This document shows, piece by piece, positions 8,492 through 15,247 of a stretch of 42,166 nt of DNA (the stretch's first letter is position 1; each line of letters begins with the position of its first letter). The notes beneath the pieces were generated by a model that saw only the letters and a list, made by a program, of their open reading frames with translations, ran no database searches and was not told where the DNA came from. Source of the stretch: Bacteroidota bacterium (lineage in GTDB: Bacteria > Bacteroidota > Bacteroidia > UBA7662 > CANHCV01); the NCBI GenBank assembly GCA_947459245.1, contig CANHCV010000017.1, positions 1-42,166 of the forward strand, in the 5' to 3' direction. Made by a program: the position numbers and the translations under genes.

Positions 8492-9472
8492 ATGCTTTTA
8501 AAATTGGTCCTTTCCCTTCGCCATTTCGCTTTCAACCGAAAAATCCTTCATTCCTCCCCCTGGCGAAACGGGAAAACCATCGTGGTGGGCAACCTGGAAT
8601 TTGGCGGAAGTGGGAAAACCCCGCACACCCTTTTCCTCCTTCACCACCTCGCAACCCAGCGCCCCCTTTTTCTCTCCCGTGGATACGGTCGAAAAACGAG
8701 CGGATTCCAACTCATTACCTCCCATTCCACCACGGCCGAAATTGGGGATGAACCAAAAATCATCGCCCACCGATTCGGGGAATCCTTTCGAGGTGGCGTT
8801 TGCGAAAACCGACACCGTGGACTTGAGCAACTACATCAGCAGTATCCCGATTCGACCGTTGCGGTGCTCGACGATGCCTTGCAACACCGCAAACTACAAC
8901 CTCATTTTTCCACGCTTCTCACCCCCTACTCCCAACCGTTTTGGGAAAACAAAGTCTTTCCCAAAGGTAGTTTGCGCGACCTTCCCCAGCGGGCTGCTGC
9001 CGCTTCCATCATCATTGTAACGGGAACACCACTGGGAACTGATCCTTCTGCATTCATACAAAAAGCACCAGAGAGCCTTCGCGAAAAAATCATTTTCTCC
9101 TCTTACCAATTGTTGGAGCCAGTTCTGTTGAACGGCCAAGGAAGCTACCGAAAAGAACTGAAAACGTTGGCCGTATCGGGAATTGCCCGCAACCACGTTT
9201 TTGGAGAACAGGAACAACCCACGTTGCACCTGCGTTTCCGCGATCACCACCGTTACACTGCTCGGGATTTGGAAGAAATGCAGCGCATCATTTCCGAAAA
9301 CCAACTCGAACAAATCATCACCACCGAAAAAGATGCCGTGAAATTGTTGGAATTGCTTCCAAAAACACCCCTTTCCGTGCCCGTTTTTTACCGCCCATTG
9401 GAAGTGGTGTTTCCCAATCCTACCCATCAACAGCGCTGGCTTTCCGAAATCGAATCCGCGTTGAAGTCCTGA
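8492..9472 (+). CDS. lpxK: Tetraacyldisaccharide 4'-kinase LpxK
   Basis: Phosphorylates the 4' position of the lipid A disaccharide at the inner face of the inner membrane. With the ATG at 8492 the protein has 326 residues: a short hydrophobic N-terminal helix (MLLKLVLSLRHFAF), the P-loop VGNLEFGGSGKTP (usual VGNLSVGGTGKTP), LSRGYGRKT at 62-69, GDEP near 85-88, LDDALQHRKL at 126-135 (usual DDAFQHR) and TTEKDAVKL near the end. The frame is open to a TTG at 8456, which would add 12 residues, but a promoter reading favours 8492. Together with kdsA further on, it shows a Gram-negative LPS-making cell. Confidence 0.93.
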   Translation: MLLKLVLSLRHFAFNRKILHSSPWRNGKTIVVGNLEFGGSGKTPHTLFLLHHLATQRPLFLSRGYGRKTSGFQLITSHSTTAEIGDEPKIIAHRFGESFRGGVCENRHRGLEQLHQQYPDSTVAVLDDALQHRKLQPHFSTLLTPYSQPFWENKVFPKGSLRDLPQRAAAASIIIVTGTPLGTDPSAFIQKAPESLREKIIFSSYQLLEPVLLNGQGSYRKELKTLAVSGIARNHVFGEQEQPTLHLRFRDHHRYTARDLEEMQRIISENQLEQIITTEKDAVKLLELLPKTPLSVPVFYRPLEVVFPNPTHQQRWLSEIESALKS

Positions 9473-9506
9473 GGATTTTCTCCCTTCCGCTTTCGTACTT
9501 TTTCCT

Positions 9507-9514
9507 TATTTTTG
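9507..9514 (+). promoter_or_regulatory. -7-like box directly before nhaD
   Basis: TATTTTTG, a perfect TAnnTTTG, ends 3 nt before the nhaD ATG at 9518. The 45-bp gap after lpxK contains no TTG at -33 distance. Confidence 0.4.
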
Positions 9515-9517
9515 TTC

Positions 9518-10786
9518 ATGCAAATTTGGCTGCTTCTCGTTTTTTTCATCGGGTATTTTTTCATTGCTACCGAACACCGCTGGGGCGTTGATAAAGCCGC
9601 CGTTGCCTTGGTTTTAGGGATGGTTTCGTGGATGATCATCGCAGCTTTTGGAGGCGATTTCCACGCCAGTTTGGAACATGCCGTTATTGAAATCGCCGAA
9701 ATCCTTTTCTTCCTCCTCGGCGCTATGACCATCGTTGGCATCATCGATGCGCACGACGGATTTTCCATCATTACCGATCGAATTGCGACGAAAAAAGTGA
9801 GTACGCTCCTGATCATCATTTGCATCATTGCGTTTTTTCTCTCGGCCCTGCTCGATAACCTCACGACCACCATTGTGATGATTGTACTGATCCGCAAATT
9901 GATTCAAGAAGAAAAACTGCGGTTCATCTTTGCGGGGATGGTGGTGGTGGCCGCCAACGCAGGGGGCGCATGGTCGCCCATCGGAGACGTAACCACCACC
10001 ATGCTTTGGATTGGCGGTCAACTTCCCGATGTTCTCCCGTTTGTCAAATCCATTTTTATTCCGTCTGTCATTAACGTTCTTCTTCCACTCTTTTGGTTTT
10101 TACGGAAATTGAAAGGACAGAAAATAGAAGCGCTTCCGACTAAAAATCAAGATTCCTTTCAAGAGAAAAAAGACCAGCAGTTGGTGTTGATCATTGGTTT
10201 AATCGGCCTTTTATTGGTTCCCGTTATCAAAGAAATCTTCCACTTGCCTCCCTTTGTTGGAATGTTGATGGGATTAGGTGGAATTTGGATCATGATTGAA
10301 ATCATCCACCGAAAAAAATCCGAAGATGTGCGCAAATCCTTGCGCGCGCAGCAAGTCCTTTCGCAAATCGATACCCCAAGCATCTTGTTTTTCTTGGGCA
10401 TTTTGATGGCGGTTTCGGCCTTGAGTTACGCAGGAATTTTGCAATCGTTTGCCGAACAACTCACCGGTTGGTTCAACGGCTCAACCGTAGGAATTACCTC
10501 CACCATTGGCGTACTATCGGCCATTGTTGATAACGTTCCTTTGGTCGCAGCCGCACAAGGCATGTATCCCATCGGAACGGAAGATTTCGCCCCCAACGGA
10601 TTTTTCTGGGAGATGTTGGCCTTCACTTCCGGCACCGGAGGCAGCATTCTCATCATCGGTTCGGCCGCCGGTGTGGCCGCCATGGGAATGGAGAAAATCT
10701 CCTTCCAACGCTATTTTAAACACTTTTCACTTCCGGTTATGCTCGGTTATTTCGCCGGCGTGCTCGCATTTTGGATCCTTTCATGA
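9518..10786 (+). CDS. nhaD: Na+/H+ antiporter NhaD family
   Basis: Inner-membrane sodium/proton antiporter of the ArsB/NhaD permease superfamily, 422 residues with about 11-12 hydrophobic segments. Recognised by the opening FFIATEHRWGVDKAAVALVLG, by ALLDNLTTTIVM at 111-121 and by NAGGAWSPIGDVTTTMLWIGG at 147-167, whose polar residues form the ion path; a second half-repeat has SAIVDNVPLVAAAQGM and GTGGSILIIGSAAGVAAMG. NhaD is common in marine and halotolerant bacteria and would fit a sodium-based lifestyle. It leads a tightly packed gene run: its stop overlaps the rfbC start by ATGA. Confidence 0.93.
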   Translation: MQIWLLLVFFIGYFFIATEHRWGVDKAAVALVLGMVSWMIIAAFGGDFHASLEHAVIEIAEILFFLLGAMTIVGIIDAHDGFSIITDRIATKKVSTLLIIICIIAFFLSALLDNLTTTIVMIVLIRKLIQEEKLRFIFAGMVVVAANAGGAWSPIGDVTTTMLWIGGQLPDVLPFVKSIFIPSVINVLLPLFWFLRKLKGQKIEALPTKNQDSFQEKKDQQLVLIIGLIGLLLVPVIKEIFHLPPFVGMLMGLGGIWIMIEIIHRKKSEDVRKSLRAQQVLSQIDTPSILFFLGILMAVSALSYAGILQSFAEQLTGWFNGSTVGITSTIGVLSAIVDNVPLVAAAQGMYPIGTEDFAPNGFFWEMLAFTSGTGGSILIIGSAAGVAAMGMEKISFQRYFKHFSLPVMLGYFAGVLAFWILS

Positions 10787-11340
10787 ACATCATTCCTACC
10801 TCCATTCCCGATTTGGTTTTGATCGAACCCCGCGTTTTCAACGATCGACGCGGTTACTTCCTCGAATCGTTTTCCCAAGAAACCTATGCCCAACTCGGCA
10901 TCAACCTGCCGTTTGTGCAAGACAACGAGTCGTGCTCGGAATTGGGCGCCATTCGTGGACTCCATTTTCAAGCCCCGCCCCACGCGCAAGGCAAATTGGT
11001 TCGGGTGATCAAAGGGGCGGTTCTCGATGTAGCGGTAGATATTCGTGTGGGGTCTCCCACCTACGGAAAACACGTTGCCGTGGAATTGAACGATGAAAAT
11101 AAACGCATTTTCTGGATTCCTCCAGGCTTCGCCCACGGCTTCCAAACCTTGGCCCAAGATACCGTTTTCGCTTACAAATGCACCGGCTATTACAACAAGG
11201 CCTCCGAAGGCGGATTGATGTGGAACGATCCCAACCTCAACATTCAATGGTTGCCGGTGGATCAACCCATCATTTCCGACAAAGATCAAATTCTGTCCTC
11301 TTTTCAAGATTTTCAATCGCCATTCGTTTACGAAAAATGA
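10783..11340 (+). CDS. rfbC: dTDP-4-dehydrorhamnose 3,5-epimerase
   Basis: Cupin-fold epimerase in dTDP-L-rhamnose synthesis for surface polysaccharides. The 185-residue protein has FNDRRGYFLESF near the N-terminus, NESCSELGAIRGLHFQAPP with catalytic H61, KLVRVIKGAVLDVAVDIR, WIPPGFAHGFQTL and YKCTGYYNKASEGGLMWNDP with the conserved tyrosines, all standard RmlC motifs. The other rhamnose genes (rfbA, rfbB, rfbD) are not in the window. It starts at the ATGA shared with nhaD and ends at the ATGA shared with crcB. Confidence 0.95.
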   Translation: MNIIPTSIPDLVLIEPRVFNDRRGYFLESFSQETYAQLGINLPFVQDNESCSELGAIRGLHFQAPPHAQGKLVRVIKGAVLDVAVDIRVGSPTYGKHVAVELNDENKRIFWIPPGFAHGFQTLAQDTVFAYKCTGYYNKASEGGLMWNDPNLNIQWLPVDQPIISDKDQILSSFQDFQSPFVYEK

Positions 11341-11702
11341 ACTGGATGAGCGTGGCATTGGGTGGAGCATTGGGCTCCTTGGTTCGATGGAAAATGAGTC
11401 ATTGGATCTCATCGTCTGAAACCTTTCCATGGCCAACGTGGATCTCCAACGTGCTCGCTTCCTTTCTATTGGGAATATTCTTCCACCACGCTCAAAAAAA
11501 CGGGCAATCGGCCTTCTTTTTATTGATGGGAACCGGATTTTGCGGCGGCTTCAGCACCTTTAGCACGTTCTCTTTGGAAGTTTTGAAGATGATCGAAACC
11601 CAACCGCTCTGGAATTCCCTGATTTATGTCATGGCCAGCATCCTTTCAACCATTCTATTTGTTAAATTGGGCTTATTAATCGCTCAACAACTCTCGTTAT
11701 GA
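11337..11702 (+). CDS. crcB: Fluoride channel CrcB/Fluc
   Basis: A 121-residue membrane protein with four helices that exports fluoride as a dual-topology dimer. The marks are GGALGSLVRWKMS at the N-terminus, TWISNVLASFLLGIFF in the second helix (with the conserved Asn), and GTGFCGGFSTFSTFSLE at 65-81, the Phe-rich fluoride path. The frame is open far upstream inside rfbC, but the ATG at 11337, overlapping the rfbC stop, gives the normal family N-terminus. No fluoride riboswitch can sit upstream, since the gene is embedded in the run. Confidence 0.93.
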   Translation: MNWMSVALGGALGSLVRWKMSHWISSSETFPWPTWISNVLASFLLGIFFHHAQKNGQSAFFLLMGTGFCGGFSTFSTFSLEVLKMIETQPLWNSLIYVMASILSTILFVKLGLLIAQQLSL

Positions 11703-12631
11703 ATCCTGAACTACAACAACGCCTCGAAAAATTGGAGGCCAAATATGCAGCAACCGGCCAAGACTGGCTTTCTTATTTGGACGGATTGATTTATTCTGAT
11801 TACCTCTCCTACTGGGATTACATTCATTTGGATGTGCTATTGAACCTTCAACAACCGAAGACGAAAATTCCCGACGAGAATATTTTCATCATTTACCACC
11901 AAATTACCGAGTTGTATTTCAAATTGGTGAGGTTGGAGTTGCAGCAAATCATTGATATGGGAACGGCCCCGAATGCCGAGTGGTTTGAGATTCGCATTCG
12001 CCGCTGCGTGCGGTATTTTGAAGCCCTCACCAAATCGTTTGCCATCATGAGCGATGGGATGGACAAAGATCAATTCTTGCAGTTTCGCATGGCATTGCTT
12101 CCCGCTTCCGGATTCCAAAGCGCTCAATACCGAAAGATTGAAATGGACACCACGCCTTTCCAAAATTTGGTCGATAAAAACGAACGCCACCGTTTCAACT
12201 CCGAGAGCAGCATCAGCGAAATGTACCCCTACATTTATTGGAAATTCGGAGCTACCGATAAGGAAACCGGGAAGAAAACCTACACCTTGATTCAGTTTGA
12301 AGAAAAGTACTCGGAAGAATTGAATTCTTTGGCAGAAAAGCGAGTTGGCAACAACGTATGGACGGTTTTTGAAGCGTTGAAACCCGAAGAAAAAACAGAA
12401 TCCATCAAAAAATCGCTGCGCTTGTTCGACCTTCAGGTGAATGCCTTGTGGCCGATGGCGCACTTCGGCACAGCCGTTCGTTACCTCAAGTCTGAACCCG
12501 AAGAAATTGCCGCCACCGGAGGAACCAATTGGATGGAATATTTACCTCCACAATTGCAGAAACGCATCTTCTTCCCTACCCTTTGGGAAGAGGCCGAAAA
12601 AGAGAATTGGGGAAAAACCACCCAAGCTTAA
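11699..12631 (+). CDS. kynA: Tryptophan 2,3-dioxygenase
   Basis: Heme enzyme that opens the indole ring of tryptophan to N-formylkynurenine. The 310-residue protein has LIYSDYLSYWDYIHLDVLLN, then ENIFIIYHQITELYFKLVRLEL with the substrate-base H67, FRMALLPASGFQSAQYRKIE with the conserved Arg, and, near the C-terminus, MAHFGTAVRYLKSEPEEIAATGGTNWMEYLPP, where the His is the likely heme ligand and TGGT binds substrate. No other kynurenine gene is near. It starts at the ATGA shared with crcB and is 6 bp from the WYL regulator, which could control it. Confidence 0.93.
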   Translation: MNPELQQRLEKLEAKYAATGQDWLSYLDGLIYSDYLSYWDYIHLDVLLNLQQPKTKIPDENIFIIYHQITELYFKLVRLELQQIIDMGTAPNAEWFEIRIRRCVRYFEALTKSFAIMSDGMDKDQFLQFRMALLPASGFQSAQYRKIEMDTTPFQNLVDKNERHRFNSESSISEMYPYIYWKFGATDKETGKKTYTLIQFEEKYSEELNSLAEKRVGNNVWTVFEALKPEEKTESIKKSLRLFDLQVNALWPMAHFGTAVRYLKSEPEEIAATGGTNWMEYLPPQLQKRIFFPTLWEEAEKENWGKTTQA

Positions 12632-12637
12632 TCCAAC

Positions 12638-13558
12638 ATGAAGCAAGACGATCCCGGGAAATTACTGCGTTTGTTCCGACTGGCTAACCTGTTGGGCAGC
12701 CGCAAACACGGGTACCTCTTGCAAGAAATTCTGGAACACACCGGCGTTTCTCGCCGAACCTACTACCGCGATATTCAAATTTTAGAAAAATGCGGATTTG
12801 AAGTCGAAAAAACCAGCTCCGGTCGGTGGTACATCGAACGGGGGCAGGACCTTTCCGACCGACTTACTTTCAGCGTTGACGAAGCCCGTTTGCTTCGAGA
12901 AACCTTGGCGGGATTACCCCAAGAAACATCCAAATTGCTTCGCCAAAAAATTGAAGCGTTGAGTGAAACGGGGACCTCCCTCCAATTGGGGTACCAAAGT
13001 AAACTCTCTCAAACGTATTCCGATTTGCAGGAAGCCATCTCCCAAAAAAAACAAGTTCAGCTGTTGGATTACCACTCTTTCAGTTCGGGAACGGTGAGCA
13101 ACAGAACCGTGGAACCTTTCAGTTTTCAATCGGCCAACGGATTGTTGAACGCTTACGAATTGAGCAGCAAACAAGTGAAACAATACAAAATCGACCGCAT
13201 TGGGTTGGTGAAACGATTGGATCAGGAATGGCAACACGAAGGGTTACACGCCGGCGTTTCCGACGATCCTTTTGGGGGAATTTTGGGAGAAGACCCGTGG
13301 TTGGTCACCATGGTGATGGACGAAATTGCGGCCGGAATTTGGAAGGAAGAACGCGGCCCGTTTTGGTTTTCCCGTCTTCAAGACTTAGGAAACAAACGCT
13401 ACCGATTAACTGAAAAATTTTCCCACCCCTTCGGCATCGGCCGATTTACCTTGGGTTTGTGGGAGCACATCGAAGTAGAAGGCAATGATGCTTTCATTTC
13501 ATACATCGAAAAAATCATCTCCAAAAAAATAAATCATGGAACCAAGCTACCTGAATAG
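12638..13558 (+). CDS. HTH-WYL transcriptional regulator
   Basis: A 306-residue DNA-binding regulator. The N-terminal helix-turn-helix of the DeoR type spans about residues 5-60 (KLLRLFRLANLLGSRKHGYL, then HTGVSRRTYYRDIQILEKCG). A WYL-like ligand domain follows, about residues 130-210, in which the W-Y-L motif is degenerate (NGLLNAYELSSKQVKQYKIDRI, with AYEL). A C-terminal WCX-like part ends the protein. WYL proteins sense nucleotides or other small ligands. The gene lies between tryptophan dioxygenase and kdsA; its last 23 bases overlap kdsA. The target is unknown. Confidence 0.8.
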   Translation: MKQDDPGKLLRLFRLANLLGSRKHGYLLQEILEHTGVSRRTYYRDIQILEKCGFEVEKTSSGRWYIERGQDLSDRLTFSVDEARLLRETLAGLPQETSKLLRQKIEALSETGTSLQLGYQSKLSQTYSDLQEAISQKKQVQLLDYHSFSSGTVSNRTVEPFSFQSANGLLNAYELSSKQVKQYKIDRIGLVKRLDQEWQHEGLHAGVSDDPFGGILGEDPWLVTMVMDEIAAGIWKEERGPFWFSRLQDLGNKRYRLTEKFSHPFGIGRFTLGLWEHIEVEGNDAFISYIEKIISKKINHGTKLPE

Positions 13559-14336
13559 TCCTCAATTTTTCTTGATTGCTGGCCCCTGCGTGGTGGAGTC
13601 GGAAGAGTTGTGCCTGGAAATTGGCGGTCGTTTGAAAACGATGTGCGAAGAATTGGGGATTCCCTACATTTTCAAGGCCAGTTACCGAAAAGCTAACCGC
13701 ACCAGTTTAAACTCATACACCGGCCCTGGAGATGTGGAAGGCTTGGAACGAATTAAAAAAGTAGGACAACTTTTGGGGGTTCCCACGTTAACCGACGTGC
13801 ATGCCGCCGAAGAATGTGCCTTGGCCGCCGAATACGTGGATGTGTTGCAAATTCCCGCTTTCCTGTGTCGGCAAACCGATTTGTTGTTGGCGGCAGGAAA
13901 AACGGGCAAGTGGGTGAACATTAAAAAAGCGCAGTTTTTGAATGGCGACGCCATGAAATTTGCGGCTGAAAAAGTAAAAAGCACGGGCAATGACCGCATT
14001 TGGCTCACCGAGCGCGGCAACATGTACGGGTACGGCGACATGGTGGTTGATTTTCGCAACATTACCGAGATGAAGAAACACGGTTTTCCGGTGGTGATGG
14101 ATGTAACGCATTCGGTTCAGCAGCCGAACAACGGAAGCGGCGTTACGGGCGGTAAACCCGAAATGATTGGTACGATTGCGAGAGCGGCAGCGGCGGTGGG
14201 CGTTCAGGGTTTCTTTTTGGAAACCCATCCGAATCCGTCGGCTGCGTTGAGCGACGGCGCCAACATGGTTCCGTTGGAGGAAGTTCGAGCGTTGTTGGAG
14301 CAGCTGTTGGCCATTCATCGGGCGGCCTCTCGATAA
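13536..14336 (+). CDS. kdsA: 3-deoxy-8-phosphooctulonate (KDO-8-P) synthase
   Basis: Condenses arabinose 5-phosphate and phosphoenolpyruvate to KDO-8-P for lipopolysaccharide core. The 266-residue protein has FFLIAGPCVVES, IFKASYRKANRTS, TLTDVH, LQIPAFLCRQTDLL, VNIKKAQFL, WLTERGNMYGYGDMVVDFR, MDVTHSVQQP and FFLETHPNPSAALSDGANM. C18, H192, E229 and D240 sit where the metal ligands Cys11, His185, Glu222 and Asp233 of the Aquifex enzyme are, all at the same offset of seven, so this should be a metal-dependent enzyme, unlike the E. coli one. It is the last gene of the run; the last codons are part of a short repeat. Confidence 0.96.
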   Translation: MEPSYLNSPQFFLIAGPCVVESEELCLEIGGRLKTMCEELGIPYIFKASYRKANRTSLNSYTGPGDVEGLERIKKVGQLLGVPTLTDVHAAEECALAAEYVDVLQIPAFLCRQTDLLLAAGKTGKWVNIKKAQFLNGDAMKFAAEKVKSTGNDRIWLTERGNMYGYGDMVVDFRNITEMKKHGFPVVMDVTHSVQQPNNGSGVTGGKPEMIGTIARAAAAVGVQGFFLETHPNPSAALSDGANMVPLEEVRALLEQLLAIHRAASR

Positions 14337-14445
14337 TAATCTCCCTTCGGTCGATTCACTCGAGGACCACCCTCATCATCGATAATCATCATTACAAGCC
14401 GGGCCCTCGATAATAATCTCACTACGTTCGATTCACTCGGGGACC
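14331..14445 (+). repeat. Two 38-bp direct repeats after kdsA
   Basis: Copies at 14331-14368 and 14408-14445 start with CGATAATAATCTC, share TCGATTCACTCG in the middle and end GGACC; 34 of 38 positions agree. A weaker partial match (GATAATCATC) lies at 14380-14389. The first copy begins inside the kdsA stop region, so the TAA of kdsA is repeat-derived. Function unknown; no stem strong enough for a terminator is seen. Confidence 0.7.
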
Positions 14446-14489
14446 GCAAAAAAAACAAATCAGCCGATGCGTATTCCCCAATGATGTGA

Positions 14490-14497
14490 TATATTCG
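14490..14497 (+). promoter_or_regulatory. Degenerate -7-like box before the T9SS thioredoxin-like gene
   Basis: TATATTCG, one mismatch from TAnnTTTG, ends 3 nt before the ATG at 14501. Weak by itself; its place matches other boxes of the window. Confidence 0.2.
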
Positions 14498-14500
14498 GGC

Positions 14501-15247
14501 ATGAAAATTTGGAAAATCTTTGCATGGGCATTTGCCCTCACCTCAACCCTGAACGGATTCTCGCAAACGGCAACCGATTTTACCGCTAACGATTGTGCCG
14601 GAACGTCCCACAACCTGTTTACCGAACTCAATGCCGGAAAAGTGGTGGTCCTTACCTGGGTAATGCCCTGCGGAAGTTGCGTTGGACCAGCGCAAATCGC
14701 CTCCAATACCGTTCGTAACCTGAATAACCCGCAAGTGGTGTTCTACATGGCCGACGATTACGCCAACTCTTCGTGCGCAACGTTGGCTACTTGGGCGCAA
14801 TCCAACTCCATCCAGCCAACGGCAACGTTTTCCAGCGCCCAAATCAGAATGACCGATTACGGCTCCAACGGAATGCCGAAAACCGTCGTGCTCGGAGGAG
14901 CCGCTCACCGGGTTTTCCTCAACGTGAATAATTCCCTCAATGCCACGTCTCTTAGCAATGCGATCAATCAAGCGTTGCAAAGTAACCCCACAACCGACCT
15001 CGTTGAAAAGGCATTCTACACCTACCCCAACCCGGCACAAAACGAAATAAAATTGGTGATGATGGATCCTCAATTGAACCAAGAAGAAATCTTGATTTAC
15101 TCCACCGCCGGTCAACTCATTAAAAAGGTAAAAGCCAACAACGCTTTCAGCAACATTCCAAGCATCAATGTTTCTGAATTGCAAAACGGACTCTACATCA
15201 TTCAAATTGGAAAGCACACCCAAGTGCTAAGCATCGCTCGCGATTAA
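14501..15247 (+). CDS. Secreted thioredoxin-like protein with T9SS type A sorting domain
   Basis: A 248-residue exported protein. A signal peptide (MKIWKIFAWAFALTSTLNGFSQ) precedes a thioredoxin-like domain, residues about 24-165, with VVVLTWVMPCGSCVGPA holding C57-G-S-C60 and a cis-Pro candidate at GMPKT (P126). A further Cys pair is C32 and C92. The C-terminal 75 residues form a T9SS sorting domain: FYTYPNPAQNEIKLVM, then IYSTAGQLIKK and LQNGLYIIQIG. It is probably released or surface-attached and may act on disulfides of other secreted proteins. The ATG at 14501 is used; a GTG at 14486 is in frame but would spoil the signal peptide. The stop overlaps the uvrA stop by 4 bp. Confidence 0.85.
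   Translation: MKIWKIFAWAFALTSTLNGFSQTATDFTANDCAGTSHNLFTELNAGKVVVLTWVMPCGSCVGPAQIASNTVRNLNNPQVVFYMADDYANSSCATLATWAQSNSIQPTATFSSAQIRMTDYGSNGMPKTVVLGGAAHRVFLNVNNSLNATSLSNAINQALQSNPTTDLVEKAFYTYPNPAQNEIKLVMMDPQLNQEEILIYSTAGQLIKKVKANNAFSNIPSINVSELQNGLYIIQIGKHTQVLSIARD

Noticed and set aside
13536-14336. DAHP synthase (aroF-like) instead of kdsA
   Set aside because: The TSLNSYTGPG, VNIKKAQFL and DVTHSVQQP motifs are specific to KDO-8-P synthase.
14331-14445. CRISPR-like array
   Set aside because: Only two imperfect units with one 39-bp interval, no cas genes, and the first unit overlaps kdsA.
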